Shown: positions 26,433 through 35,844, numbered from the stretch's first letter. The stretch is DNA of 64,000 nucleotides from Paraburkholderia hospita (GCF_002902965.1 NZ_CP026107.1:1798001-1862000); one strand, 5' to 3'. The notes: generated by a model from the letters alone, not told the origin. Translations and numbers: made by a program.

Positions 26433-27863
26433 TCAACGTGCTGTTGCGTTCGAACGCTCTATCGGGAGGGTGAAGCCGAACGTCACGCCGCGGGACACAT
26501 TGCGCACGGCCCAGATCCGGCCAGCGTGTGCTTCGACAATAGACCGGCAGATCGCCAGGCCCATCCCCATCCCTGTTTTCTTGGTGGTGAAGAACGGCTC
26601 GAAGATCCTCTCGAAGTCCACCTGCCCTGTGCCGCGATCCTCCACGTCGATCACCACACTATCCGCATCGCGACGCGAGCGGACTACCAGCAGCTTCGGC
26701 CGTTCCTCCGTTGCCGCTAACGCTTCGATTGCGTTGCGCACGAGGTTCATGAGCACCTGCTGAATCTGAACCGCGTCGGCGCTGATCTTCGGCACGTCTT
26801 CGTACAGTATCGTCTCGAGCGAAATCGCGTTGCGCTGGATATCGTCGGCCATCAGCGTGCATACCTGAAGGATCAGCTTGTTGATGTCGAGCTCCACCTT
26901 TTGCGGGGCTGCATGCCTGAAGAGCGCCCGGATGCGGCTTACCACGTCAGCTGCGGCATTCGCGTCGCGGACAACGTGCTCGGCCGAAAGTCTCGCTTCC
27001 TCGATCCTCGGCGGTGTGGCAGCAAGCCACCGCAAGCATGCACGCCCATGCGCCACGACGGCCTGAAGGGGCTGGTTGAGTTCATGAGCAATGGAGGCGG
27101 ATAGTTCGGCGACAGCCGCGAGCCGTGACGCCTGCGCAAGCTTCTCCTGCGCGTCGCGCAAGGCCTTCGCGACCTCTGCGCTGTCATCGATATCGACATC
27201 GATACCAAAGAACTTCATCACTTGCGCACCGGCCGCTTCAGCGCTGCGTTGCTCTCGCGCCCGGCCGGGCTCTAGCCTCGACAACAGATGCGGCTCGTCC
27301 GACAACTGTCCGAGCAGCGCGATGAGATGGTGCCGCACGTTTTCGGATCGGCGCGCGCCCTCCTCGATTGCGACGGCCAGTTCCGTCCACCCCGGCTGCC
27401 GATATTGCTCGGCCAGATAAGCGTGGACGATGATCTGCGCGACGAGATCGAAGTAATCGAAGAGATACAGCGAGACGTCGACCAGAAGTTCTTTGCCAAT
27501 ATGCTCGTCCAGTTCTCCCAGCGCGACGTAGGTGCTCCAGATTTCCCGCAATCCGAGGCGCAACGCCTGAAGCAGGCTCTGCAGTGGCACGCGTTGAGGC
27601 TCACGTCTCTGGCTGATTTCCCGAAACACGTTCATGTGCTGCGCGGAAGGAGGTTCGCCCGACAACAGAGTCTCGAACCATACTTTGGCTGACAGCGCGA
27701 CGGATTCGTGAACATCCTCTTTGGCGGCTGGCGGCAGTAACCGGTATCCGTCGAGCGGCGTCAGTGTCGCGAGCGTGCGCTCGACGACATCGGTCAGATC
27801 GGCAGCGAGGGAAACGGTTTTTTCTCGCAAGGGGGTGCTGATTTTGGGTACTTTGGCTAGCAC
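26433..27863 (-). CDS. cytosolic sensor histidine kinase with RsbRD/PucR-like N-terminal domain
   Basis: This 476-residue kinase has no membrane helix. Residues about 20-200 look like the helical RsbRD_N/PucR-type N-terminal domain (PLQSLLQALRLGLREIW). A short coiled coil (235-252) leads to the H box SIAHELNQPLQAV with His260. Then come NLVRNAIEAL (N box), VEDRGTG (G1), a FEPFFTTK F box and GMGMGLAICRSIVEAHAG (G2). The layout is of the FixL/DctB-type HPK4 group. It starts with GTG; no strong ribosome site is seen. No response regulator is adjacent: the nearest are at 36001 and 36422. Confidence 0.87.
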   Translation of the reverse strand: MLAKVPKISTPLREKTVSLAADLTDVVERTLATLTPLDGYRLLPPAAKEDVHESVALSAKVWFETLLSGEPPSAQHMNVFREISQRREPQRVPLQSLLQALRLGLREIWSTYVALGELDEHIGKELLVDVSLYLFDYFDLVAQIIVHAYLAEQYRQPGWTELAVAIEEGARRSENVRHHLIALLGQLSDEPHLLSRLEPGRAREQRSAEAAGAQVMKFFGIDVDIDDSAEVAKALRDAQEKLAQASRLAAVAELSASIAHELNQPLQAVVAHGRACLRWLAATPPRIEEARLSAEHVVRDANAAADVVSRIRALFRHAAPQKVELDINKLILQVCTLMADDIQRNAISLETILYEDVPKISADAVQIQQVLMNLVRNAIEALAATEERPKLLVVRSRRDADSVVIDVEDRGTGQVDFERIFEPFFTTKKTGMGMGLAICRSIVEAHAGRIWAVRNVSRGVTFGFTLPIERSNATAR

Positions 27864-28210
27864 GGCAATTTATCTATCGGTAACGGGCGCACGATTTCGA
27901 CTAACAAGCAGCGTCGGCGCAGCGGCTTCTACGGCTGCGCACCGAACGGTTCCCGCCTGATACTCTGCGATGCGATTCAATGCGGCGTGTCATGTGGCGC
28001 GAAACGGGCCGTTCCCGGCGAAGCCTCAGTGAGCCGCCCGGCGGAGATCGAAAGGTGCGCTGCCCGCACAGGGAGCGCTTCGATCCGCATCCGGTGCATC
28101 CATGGTCTCCCGGCGCAACGCGGCCCGCCATCCCCCTTATTGGGGAGATGCGCGCAATCGACGGGGGATGGCGACAAGCGTGCCCCGATAACCATGCGTG
28201 TGATTGCAAA
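27864..28210. other. gene-free stretch between sensor kinase and truncated luxR copy
   Basis: These 347 bases hold no convincing gene on either strand. GC content is high and no clear promoter, hairpin terminator or repeat was found. It does not resemble the DNA upstream of the intact MalT-like gene at 511. Confidence 0.5.
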
Positions 28211-28408
28211 ATGCGTGTGACTGTTGAAGCGCCCGCGAACGGGCCGCACGTTTTCCTCTCGACGAAGGTCGTCCCGCCGCGACTGCCGGCGGATCTGATC
28301 GATCGTCCGCGGCTCGTGCGCTGGACCTCGGTCTTGTTGGAACACAGTAGGTTCTACGCCAGCGCCAAGTCTCGTGCGAAGATTCGAAGCGACTCCAGTT
28401 TCATGTAA
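28211..28408 (+). pseudogene. 5' remnant of a second MalT-like luxR gene
   Basis: The first 37 codons clearly match the N-terminus of the intact regulator at 511: FLSTKVVPPRLPADLIDRPR here against FLATKVYPPRLPAGLIDRPR there. After LVRW (about 28322) the similarity stops at once, before the Walker A motif. The frame then runs through unrelated residues to a stop at 28408. The remaining 870 codons are absent. The DNA after the break carries a FixJ-type motif that precedes the next kinase gene, so the break looks like an old deletion or insertion that brought a new promoter region in. Confidence 0.75.
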
Positions 28409-28437
28409 TGGCGGGCCAACTTCCTGCGAACTAACAT
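28391..28437 (+). promoter_or_regulatory. FixJ-type motif A and -10-like hexamer before sensor kinase
   Basis: Motif GACTCCAGTTTCATGTAATG (28391-28410) is followed 21 bases later by TAACAT (28432-28437). The motif would be centred near -43 relative to a start about seven bases past the hexamer, a class II activator position. It is oriented toward the kinase gene at 28552. Confidence 0.6.
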
Positions 28438-28551
28438 CGATTCCAGGCGCTGCGAGTTGACACAATTGTTGACAGTGATGTGCGCCGGCAGGAGGTCGCC
28501 TGAGGGCCTTGCCTCCATTGGAACGGCAGCACTAAAAGACAAACTTCATCT

Positions 28552-29688
28552 ATGTTAGCCATAGCGTCGGCGGCAGTGGACTGGTTTGCGGGCGCGGAGA
28601 TACTGGCCGCGATCTCGTATTTGAACTGGCTCTGTCAGCCTGGCGAGGCATTCGTCGTCGTCACCTTTCTCGCGGCAGTTGGTTTATTCTCGGCTTTCGC
28701 GAAAAATGTATCGTCGGACGTGTTCGTGCTGGCTGCAAATGTATGCTTTGCCGTGCTGCTTCTTGCACCACTAGACGCATCCACACGAATCAGCACGCAC
28801 ACGATCCTCGCCGTTGCCGGGTTCCTGCCGTCGTCGCTTGCGCTCACGCTGCTTATACATCGCCTGCGCAAACTCAACGCGATCGTCATGGAAATGAAAT
28901 CGGCGAACGCCGCGCCCGGTTCACGCAATAGCCCCATGACGGGCGGACACGAGCGAGGTCCGACCGACAGCGTCGACATCCGGGCATTTCTCATCGAAGA
29001 AATGCATCTCAGCACGCTTGAAGAGCTGAGCGCCTCGATTACGCATGAGATTGCTCAGCCGTTGTCGGCAATCGTATTGAATGGCAACGCGGGGCTGCGC
29101 TGGCTGCATCAGGACCACCCGCCAAAGAGCGAAGTCCAGGGTTGCATCGAGCGGATGACAAGCGACGGCTGGCGTGCGTCCGCCATCATGGTACGGATTC
29201 ACGAACGCTGCCAGCGCTTGCCGCCACCACTCACGCCGACGGCAATGAACGACGTCGTCCGGGAACTCGCCCCATTCATCAGGCGTCAGATGGCCCGCTG
29301 CGGTGGAACGCTCGAACTCCGCCTCTCGCCGTCACTTCCAGATACCTTGGCGAACGCTACGAGGCTTCAGCAGGTCTTCATCAACCTGACGCAGAACGCA
29401 CTACAGGCAATGGCCGCGATAGAAGACAGACCTGCTCAAATTGTCATTTCGACATGGGCCACTGAAGCCGGTGCGGTGGCGTTCTCGGTGGCGGACAACG
29501 GGCCCGGAATCGCCTGTGAAGAGATATGCTCGATATTCGAACCCTTCGTTACCACGAGAGAGCGGGCCATAGGCCTGGGTCTTTCAAGCTGCCGCTCGAT
29601 CGTCGAGGCTCACAGCGGCGAAATTTCAGCCAGCAATAACCCCGACTTCGGCGCAATCTTTATTGTTACGCTGCCGCCGTTTAAATAG
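28552..29688 (+). CDS. membrane sensor histidine kinase (FixL/HPK4-like)
   Basis: This 378-residue kinase has three or four N-terminal membrane helices (about 8-28, 33-50, 56-72, 83-103) and a short linker. The H box SITHEIAQPLSAIVLNGNAG carries His165. The ATPase domain shows NLTQNALQAM, VADNGPGI, a FEPFVTTRE F box and GLGLSSCRSIVEAHSGE. It has no PAS domain. FixJ-type regulators are the usual partners of such kinases, and a pair lies at 36001-37048 with the same upstream motif, so partnership is plausible but inferred. No ribosome site is obvious before the ATG at 28552. Confidence 0.87.
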   Translation: MLAIASAAVDWFAGAEILAAISYLNWLCQPGEAFVVVTFLAAVGLFSAFAKNVSSDVFVLAANVCFAVLLLAPLDASTRISTHTILAVAGFLPSSLALTLLIHRLRKLNAIVMEMKSANAAPGSRNSPMTGGHERGPTDSVDIRAFLIEEMHLSTLEELSASITHEIAQPLSAIVLNGNAGLRWLHQDHPPKSEVQGCIERMTSDGWRASAIMVRIHERCQRLPPPLTPTAMNDVVRELAPFIRRQMARCGGTLELRLSPSLPDTLANATRLQQVFINLTQNALQAMAAIEDRPAQIVISTWATEAGAVAFSVADNGPGIACEEICSIFEPFVTTRERAIGLGLSSCRSIVEAHSGEISASNNPDFGAIFIVTLPPFK

Positions 29689-29810
29689 TGGATGACGGCT
29701 TTCCAGCGTCTGCTCTCTCGCGAACTCCAACGTACTTCGCGCAAAAAGCAGTGGCTTTTTCCGGCGCTCTCTCGAAGAGAGCTTAAATTAACCTGACAGT
29801 TTCAAGAAAC

Positions 29811-30197
29811 ATGAGCAATGACATCAAGGACGATCTTCACGTCCGCCTCTCACCGCACGATGCAGTTGTCGAAGTCGCAAAGGTTCTCTGGCACCTGCGC
29901 AGTATTCTGGCCATCATGGTCGTGCTTTTCTTCGTATTGTCGATCGCAATGTACTACGGTGGCGGGGCCGTCAATATGGCTACGCGCGCGCAGTCATCGC
30001 TGGGCGAGACGCTTTATTTTTGCGCGGTCACTGCGCTGACCATCGGCTACGGCGACGTCGTGCCGACCACCACGCTTGGTCGGATCATCGCGGTTTTACT
30101 GGGTTTGCTCGGCGTGTTGATGACGGGAGTGACAACGGGCTCCACTGTCTACGGCATTCAGGTAGCGGCTCAACGAGCTGGCCTGCGGCCACGCTAA
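29811..30197 (+). CDS. two-helix potassium channel protein (Ion_trans_2 type)
   Basis: This 128-residue protein has two membrane helices (about 31-51 and 91-110) with a pore loop carrying the potassium selectivity filter TIGYGD at residues 77-82. Such minimal subunits assemble as tetramers in the inner membrane. There is no attached RCK or cyclic-nucleotide domain, so gating is unknown. It lies 122 bases after the sensor-kinase gene on the same strand and could be transcribed with it or on its own. Confidence 0.85.
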   Translation: MSNDIKDDLHVRLSPHDAVVEVAKVLWHLRSILAIMVVLFFVLSIAMYYGGGAVNMATRAQSSLGETLYFCAVTALTIGYGDVVPTTTLGRIIAVLLGLLGVLMTGVTTGSTVYGIQVAAQRAGLRPR

Positions 30198-30242
30198 ACC
30201 CTACGCGATCGCCTTCCGCTCCCTTGCTCTCCAGGCCCGGCT

Positions 30243-30289
30243 GATTCCAGATTCATGTAATAGCCGTCCTTCGGACTGCCGCCTATCAT
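30243..30289 (+). promoter_or_regulatory. FixJ-type motif B and -10-like hexamer before winged-helix gene
   Basis: Motif GATTCCAGATTCATGTAATA (30243-30262) is followed, again after exactly 21 bases, by TATCAT (30284-30289), five of six matches to the -10 consensus. It is oriented toward the gene at 30479, which would have a leader of about 180 bases. Confidence 0.6.
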
Positions 30290-30478
30290 CTGTAGCCTTA
30301 CGCTTCGCACCGGGCGAATCGTTTGCGAGTATGGAAGCGATAGTGCTCGCAATCATGCTTGCGATATTCATGCGCGAGACGGGGCCGCGCGGGCACGCGA
30401 ACGCATGAGCCTGTTTTCCCGAGCACGTGCGGCCGTCAACGGGCCGCACAAGTCTCAATCAATCGGATATGCAACACC

Positions 30479-30829
30479 ATGATTCGCATCGAAAACCTGA
30501 CTGTGTTCCCGGACCGTAGAGAAGTGTTCGTCGACGGTGTTCTTGTCGAACTTGGTTGCAGAGCGATGGATGTATTGCTCGTCCTTATCGAAGCAAACGG
30601 CGCGCTGGTGACAAAGGAAACGCTCACAGACCAGGTCTGGCCGCACACGGTGGTCGCCGAAAACAATCTTCGTGTGCACATCTGCATGATCCGCAAAATG
30701 ATGGGCGAACATCGCAGGTTGCTTGTATCCGTGCCTGGGCGCGGCTACCGTCTGTTGCGACCGGCACAGCCGGCTTATCTGATTCCCATGCTCGTCGCGC
30801 ATGCCCAGTTGATGCGGTCTGCAAGATAG
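30479..30829 (+). CDS. stand-alone OmpR/CadC-type winged-helix DNA-binding protein
   Basis: This 116-residue protein is only a Trans_reg_C domain: beta strands IRIENLTVFPDRREVFVDG, then LLVLIEANGALVTKETLTDQ, VWPHTVVAENNLRVHICMIR and the wing hairpin VPGRGYRLLRP. No receiver or membrane segment is attached. The N-terminal beta sheet start MIRIENL fits the domain edge, so this is the natural start rather than a fragment. Possible roles are a constitutive regulator or one that needs a partner. It is tail to tail with the nodT gene (stops 39 bases apart). Confidence 0.82.
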   Translation: MIRIENLTVFPDRREVFVDGVLVELGCRAMDVLLVLIEANGALVTKETLTDQVWPHTVVAENNLRVHICMIRKMMGEHRRLLVSVPGRGYRLLRPAQPAYLIPMLVAHAQLMRSAR

Positions 30830-30868
30830 CCGAGTTGTGTTCTGAAGTGCATCGGCGCGCGGCGCCGC

Positions 30869-32362
30869 TCAACGCGGCTTCAGTTCGACGGGCGCCGCAG
30901 CGCGATAGCCGCCGCCGAGTGCCTTGGTCAAGGCGATCTCCTGACTGAGCGTCTGCCCCCGAAGCTCCAGCAGCGCAACCTGTTCGGCGATCACCGGCTG
31001 GCGTGCCTGAAGCGCCGCCAGCCGGCTCGTCAGTCCGCGTTGATAATGCGCTTCGACGCTGTCCCTCGTGAACGCAATCGATTCGATCCGCCGCTTCTGC
31101 AGCTCCGTCTGGGCATCGAGCGCCTGCAGGCGGCTGCCCGTCTGCGCGACATCACGCACCGCATTGAGGACGGCCTGGTTGTACTGCTCGATCAACAGGT
31201 TGCTTCCCTCGCGTGCGCCGCCAAGGTTCGCGTTGAGCCGGCCGCCGTCGAAGATCGGCAGAGTTAGGCCCGGAATCAGATTGATCTGCTGGCTCGCATG
31301 TGTGAAAAGGTCGGCGAGGTGCAAGGCATTGAAGCCGAAGAACGCCTTGATGTCGAAGCTCGGATAGAACGCCGCCTTTGCCGCATCGATCTGGTCGAAC
31401 GACGATTCGACATACCAGCGCATCGCCTGCAGATCGGGGCGCCGGGCCAGCAGTTCATACGAGAGCGCCGGCGGCAACGCGGCCTGCGAGCGCGGCAGCG
31501 CGACGGGCTCGATGACGGGCAGGCCATCGGGGCCCGCGCCGACCAGCGCCCGCATCGATTCGCGAAACTGCTTGATCTGCGCTTGCGCCGACACGATCTG
31601 CCGCTCGACGGCCAGTTGCTGCGCTCGCGCTTCTTCGAGCAGGGTGCGCGCTTCGAGGCCGCGCGCGGCGCGCGCTTCGTGTGCCTGCACTGCGAACTCT
31701 GCTGTCTCATGCAATTCGTTTAGCAGATCGATGAGCTGATAAGTCGTTTGAATGCCGTAGTAAAGCTGCGCGACATCCGCCGAGATTTCGAGTTCGACCG
31801 CGGACGTCTCGGCGAGCCGTGCATTGCTCACGCCGAGCGATGCGGCGACCTGTGCGCGCTGCTTGCCCCAGAGGTCGACATTCAGGCTCGCACCCAGCCC
31901 GACAACGCCCTCGGTGTACCACGGCCCCGTCAGCCCTAAAGCCGGTTCATTCTCGGCAAACGGGCCAAGAAAGCCGTTTGCGGAAACGTGCTCGCGATCC
32001 AGCGACGCCAGCGCGACCACCTGTAAGCCCGTCCCCGCGCTGACCAGCTCGACATCCGATCTGGCCTGCGCGACGCGCGTGCGCGCAATCACCATCGTCG
32101 GGGCGTTGGCGAGCGCCTGATCGATCAGCGCGTCGAGTTGCTCATCGCCATAGCGTGTCCACCAGCGCGCGGCGGGCCAGCCATCGCGCGCGAGATGGAT
32201 GTCGTTCGCGAGATTGATCTGATCCGGGGCAATCTCCGTATAGGGCGCACTGTCATGATGGATCAGCGCGCACCCCGACAGCGCGGACGATAGCCACGCC
32301 ACGCATAACACGCGTCGACGCCACCGCCCATCACGCAAAACCGATCGCTGATTCATGTTCAT
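30869..32362 (-). CDS. NodT-family outer-membrane efflux lipoprotein
   Basis: This 497-residue TolC-like channel has lipobox LSGC (Cys31), the tandem OEP repeats and the block YELLARRPDLQAMRWYVESS. It is clearly distinct from the NodT protein at 17811. The start at 32362 overlaps the stop of the FUSC gene as ATGA. It is the last gene of the ytcA-hlyD-fusC-nodT operon and would supply the outer-membrane exit for the FUSC transporter and its adaptor. Confidence 0.9.
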   Translation of the reverse strand: MNMNQRSVLRDGRWRRRVLCVAWLSSALSGCALIHHDSAPYTEIAPDQINLANDIHLARDGWPAARWWTRYGDEQLDALIDQALANAPTMVIARTRVAQARSDVELVSAGTGLQVVALASLDREHVSANGFLGPFAENEPALGLTGPWYTEGVVGLGASLNVDLWGKQRAQVAASLGVSNARLAETSAVELEISADVAQLYYGIQTTYQLIDLLNELHETAEFAVQAHEARAARGLEARTLLEEARAQQLAVERQIVSAQAQIKQFRESMRALVGAGPDGLPVIEPVALPRSQAALPPALSYELLARRPDLQAMRWYVESSFDQIDAAKAAFYPSFDIKAFFGFNALHLADLFTHASQQINLIPGLTLPIFDGGRLNANLGGAREGSNLLIEQYNQAVLNAVRDVAQTGSRLQALDAQTELQKRRIESIAFTRDSVEAHYQRGLTSRLAALQARQPVIAEQVALLELRGQTLSQEIALTKALGGGYRAAAPVELKPR

Positions 32363-34470
32363 ATGGGCTGTGATGAGGGCGCCGCAACCGACACCCCGTC
32401 CTCTACCTCGGCGCGCCAGTCCGGCAACCCCGCGACTTGCCGCGACAGTTCGTCCGCTGCGGCGATGAGCGGCCTGTCGGCGGCTTCGACAGCTTCTTGT
32501 GCAGCGATCTCGCTGCGTCGCGGCGCGCGGGCGTCGGGCGGGCTTGCCGCAAGCTCGTCCGCGTACCGGTTGAGTTCGACGCGCGCCTGTTCTTGCGTCG
32601 AGCGCACGGCATCGACCGTTTGGGAGTTCGACGCTCCCGCTTGCGCGACCAGCGTACTGCGCAGCGCATCGCCCGCGAGCATGATCTCGCGTGTCTGCGC
32701 GAGCACGGTTTGCGCGCGCAATGTCCATTGCGCATGTTCGGCTTCCTGCCAGCTGGGCTCGAGTGCGACACGCGCGAGCGTCGCCTCGCAATCGGCCAAT
32801 ACCGCCCATGCCTTCAACTGGCGCTGCGTGTACGGCAACTCGTCCCCCGCGTCGTCGCTGGGCGTGCGCAACTGTGCGGCGATCGCGCGCAACATGGTTG
32901 CGAGTCTCTGCCGCAACGCGTCGCCCTCGCCTTCCCGCCAGAACGACATCTGCACAAAGGTCGCCACACCGACGCCCAGCAGAATACCCACCATCCGGTC
33001 GCGGATTTCAGTCAGGTTCGTGGTCGGGCCGAACTGCCCGAGAACGGCGAGCGAGAACGTGAATATCACCTGGATGCCGGCGTAGCCGATCCGCTCCGAG
33101 CCCGCCGATATCCACGCCCCGAGCGCGGCGACGGGCAGCGTGATCAACAGCAGGCCGACAATATCGTCGAGATGGGGAATGACGAATACCACCATGAAGA
33201 GCGCCAGCGCACTGCCGATGGCGGCCCCGGTCAGCCGCAGTAGCGCACGCTGCGTCGATGCGCCGAGGCTCGGCAGCGCGACGATCACGCAGGTCAGCAT
33301 GATCGTGTGTATGCCCTGCCAGTCGACCGCGTTGTAGAACACGTAGCAGGCCAGCACGGCGAGCAGCGTCTTCAACGAAAAGCGCAGGTACGCGGGATTG
33401 GTCCATGCGTCGGGCGCCACCATCGGCTCGGCGGCGGCCGGCTTGCCAGTCTCCGCATCGCGCGCGGCGAGATCCGCGTACGCATGCAGCGCGCGCTGCA
33501 ACTCGCCTGCGGCGGGAATCGTGTCGGCTGCATGGTGTTCTTCGGGTGTCGCGGTGCTCACGTGACGATACGGTTCACCCGACATCACCGCTTCGTCGAG
33601 TGCCCGGACGTTGGCCCGCAACTCGGACAACATCGCACGCCGCGCCGGCGAATGCGCCGGCCACGTATCGGGCAACTCGCTCGCGCCGCGATAGAGACGC
33701 GACACGGTCGCGATGCACGCAAGCTGCGCCGCCTGATGCTCACGATAACGCGCGTCTCGCATCATCGTGAACCGCAACAGCTTTTGCAACGTCAGCGCGC
33801 CTTGCTGCACGGTGGCCAACGTGATCGGCGTGACGTTCGGGGTGTTGTCGATCAGGTGCGTCAGGCGCATATCCAGCGCCGCAAGTTGCCGATGGATTTC
33901 CGCGTTGAGCTGCAACTGCGGTTCGGCGGGCAACAGCAGCGTATTGACCACGAGCGCCAGCGCGATCGGATAGTTGACGGCGACCCATACCCACAACACC
34001 GCGCGAATCAGCAAGTCGGCCTGATCCGTCTGGTCGACGAAGCTCTGCACATAGATCACGACGATGGCGACGATAAAAAACACCACGCCGATCTTCAGAA
34101 CGCGCAGCAAATACACGCTGCCGAAAAACACCACACTCGCGACGACGATGCGCAGCAACGGATAATCGAATGTGAACTTCAGCAGCAGGATCGACAGGCC
34201 AATGGCGAGCGTCGATCCGACCATGAACATGATGCCGACCAGCCGCGTGACCACCACGTTCGCCTGCGTGACGTAAAACATCACCAGCAGCGACAGCGGA
34301 AGCTCCGGCACTTCGAGCGCCATCGATGCGACGATCACGATTGCGCTGGTTAGCATGCAACGCAACATCACGTTGAGCCGACCAGGAAAAGGCGCAAGCT
34401 CGCGTGTCAGGAAATCGCATGCATCGCGCAGCATAACGGGCATCGGGGGCAGGTAGTCGGCGACGGCCAT
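32359..34470 (-). CDS. FUSC-family efflux transporter (AaeB-like)
   Basis: This 703-residue inner-membrane protein has two sets of membrane helices (about 40-180 and 370-520) around a soluble helical domain, and a soluble C-terminus. The opening LTRELAPFPGRLNVMLRCML is typical of the family. With the HlyD-like adaptor and NodT-like channel encoded beside it, it forms a complete tripartite exporter like AaeAB or the MdtO type. GGAG precedes the ATG. Aromatic acid export is the known case in Escherichia coli; the substrate here is unknown. Confidence 0.9.
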   Translation of the reverse strand: MAVADYLPPMPVMLRDACDFLTRELAPFPGRLNVMLRCMLTSAIVIVASMALEVPELPLSLLVMFYVTQANVVVTRLVGIMFMVGSTLAIGLSILLLKFTFDYPLLRIVVASVVFFGSVYLLRVLKIGVVFFIVAIVVIYVQSFVDQTDQADLLIRAVLWVWVAVNYPIALALVVNTLLLPAEPQLQLNAEIHRQLAALDMRLTHLIDNTPNVTPITLATVQQGALTLQKLLRFTMMRDARYREHQAAQLACIATVSRLYRGASELPDTWPAHSPARRAMLSELRANVRALDEAVMSGEPYRHVSTATPEEHHAADTIPAAGELQRALHAYADLAARDAETGKPAAAEPMVAPDAWTNPAYLRFSLKTLLAVLACYVFYNAVDWQGIHTIMLTCVIVALPSLGASTQRALLRLTGAAIGSALALFMVVFVIPHLDDIVGLLLITLPVAALGAWISAGSERIGYAGIQVIFTFSLAVLGQFGPTTNLTEIRDRMVGILLGVGVATFVQMSFWREGEGDALRQRLATMLRAIAAQLRTPSDDAGDELPYTQRQLKAWAVLADCEATLARVALEPSWQEAEHAQWTLRAQTVLAQTREIMLAGDALRSTLVAQAGASNSQTVDAVRSTQEQARVELNRYADELAASPPDARAPRRSEIAAQEAVEAADRPLIAAADELSRQVAGLPDWRAEVEDGVSVAAPSSQPI

Positions 34471-34479
34471 GGGCGCTCC

Positions 34480-35532
34480 TCAATGGCTTTCGCCGTCGTT
34501 GCCCGGGTGCAGCACCGCGACCGCCGACGTACCGACGCGGAACAGCTCGGGGTTCGGATCGTCCACACGGATCTTGACCGGAAACCGCTGCGACACATGA
34601 ACCCAGTTAAGCGTGCGTTGAATGCGCGGCAATCCGCCCGGCAAGGCGATACCAGCTTCGTCGGACGCGATGCCATAACTGATCGAATCGACGCTGCCCC
34701 GAAAGCGCTGGTCCGTATCGCTCATCAGATACACCGTCGCGGGCGTCCCCGTCTTGATGCCCTTGAGTTCCGTCTCACGAAAGTTCGCGACCACGTACCA
34801 GTGGCGCGTATCGATCAAGGTGAAGACAGGTTTGAGCGCGGTTGCAAACTGGCCCGTCGCCGTCTTCAACGACACAATGCGTCCGTCGAAAGGCGCTCGC
34901 ACCGTCGCGTACTCGAGATTCAGCTCAGCAAGGGAGATCTCCGCCGTGACAACGGCGCGTTGCGCGACCAGCGCATCGACGCCGCTCACAGCCGCTGCCG
35001 CCTGCTGCGCCTGCAGTTGCGCGGCGCTGAGTTCGGCCTGCGTGGCGCGTTGAGCGGTGCGCGCACGGTCGACGTCTTCCGCCGACACATAACCGTGTGA
35101 CAACAGCGGCTCCATGCGGTGTAGCGTATCGGACGCCTGAGCGGCTGCGGCTCGTGCGCGCTCGACGGCCGCGCGCACCGACTCCGCGTTGTACTGCTGC
35201 GCGTTGACCGTGCGCTGGGTCAATTCGATCTGCCGGTCGAGCGCAACGAGCGACGCCTTGCCCCGCGTCAGCGCATCCTGATACGGACGCGGATCGATGC
35301 GAAACAGCAGATCGCCCTGCTTCACCGCCTGGTTGTCGTGCACGGGCAATTCGACGATGCGGCCGTTCACCTCGGGTACGACGTCGATCGTATCCGCATA
35401 GACATAGGCGTCGTCGGTGCGCGGCGCGCGTTCCAGCTGGCGGATCACGAAGACCACCAATAGCAGCGTCAGCACGACCAGGATGATGGCCGGCCATGCG
35501 CGCTTCTTTGTCCGGTTGGCAGTTGTCGCCAT
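34480..35532 (-). CDS. HlyD/AaeA-type membrane fusion protein
   Basis: This 350-residue periplasmic adaptor has an N-terminal membrane helix (about 13-30), a lipoyl-like half (VVPEVNGRIVELPVHDNQAV), a coiled-coil hairpin (about 85-165) and the second half (TVRAPFDGRIVSLKTATGQF). It belongs to the AaeA/YibH subgroup that pairs with FUSC proteins. AGGTAA lies before the start. It begins 15 bases after the YtcA-like gene and ends nine bases before fusC. Confidence 0.92.
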   Translation of the reverse strand: MATTANRTKKRAWPAIILVVLTLLLVVFVIRQLERAPRTDDAYVYADTIDVVPEVNGRIVELPVHDNQAVKQGDLLFRIDPRPYQDALTRGKASLVALDRQIELTQRTVNAQQYNAESVRAAVERARAAAAQASDTLHRMEPLLSHGYVSAEDVDRARTAQRATQAELSAAQLQAQQAAAAVSGVDALVAQRAVVTAEISLAELNLEYATVRAPFDGRIVSLKTATGQFATALKPVFTLIDTRHWYVVANFRETELKGIKTGTPATVYLMSDTDQRFRGSVDSISYGIASDEAGIALPGGLPRIQRTLNWVHVSQRFPVKIRVDDPNPELFRVGTSAVAVLHPGNDGESH

Positions 35533-35547
35533 TGCATTACCTGAAGA

Positions 35548-35844
35548 TCAATGTTGGAACAGCATCAACCAGACAGCGAGTGAAAGAAAAGTGACAAGCG
35601 TGGGATACACCACCGCCGCAGGCCACACCAGAAGCTGGGCCCGCAAGCGTTTGACAATCAGATGGACGACGACCGTGAGCACCACGCCCGCGATGAGACA
35701 GAACAGCCAGTCCGGAAAGTACGCGCCGAGTACGTTGAGGGATGGCGAATTCGCGCACCCCGAGACGAAAACCGCGGCGATTGCCGCCGTCCCGGTTGCA
35801 CGCTTTGCATGTGAGTCTTTGGCGAATGGAACGTGTCGTTTCAA
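35548..35844 (-). CDS. YtcA-family small membrane lipoprotein
   Basis: This 98-residue protein has a lipobox VSGC (Cys30) and two membrane helices (about 47-66 and 78-96). The block SLNVLGAYFPDWLFCLIAGV matches the YtcA family found at the head of hlyD-fusC efflux operons. No ATG fits. The best start is TTG at 35844 with GGGGGCTG upstream; the longer open frame to 35976 adds residues unlike the family and would run through the regulatory motif. Its role in the exporter is not established. Confidence 0.75.
   Translation of the reverse strand: MKRHVPFAKDSHAKRATGTAAIAAVFVSGCANSPSLNVLGAYFPDWLFCLIAGVVLTVVVHLIVKRLRAQLLVWPAAVVYPTLVTFLSLAVWLMLFQH

Noticed and set aside
28354..28542. Short minus-strand frame after the truncated luxR copy as a transposase remnant
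   Set aside because: No transposase motif or terminal inverted repeat was seen; it overlaps the promoter region of the kinase gene.
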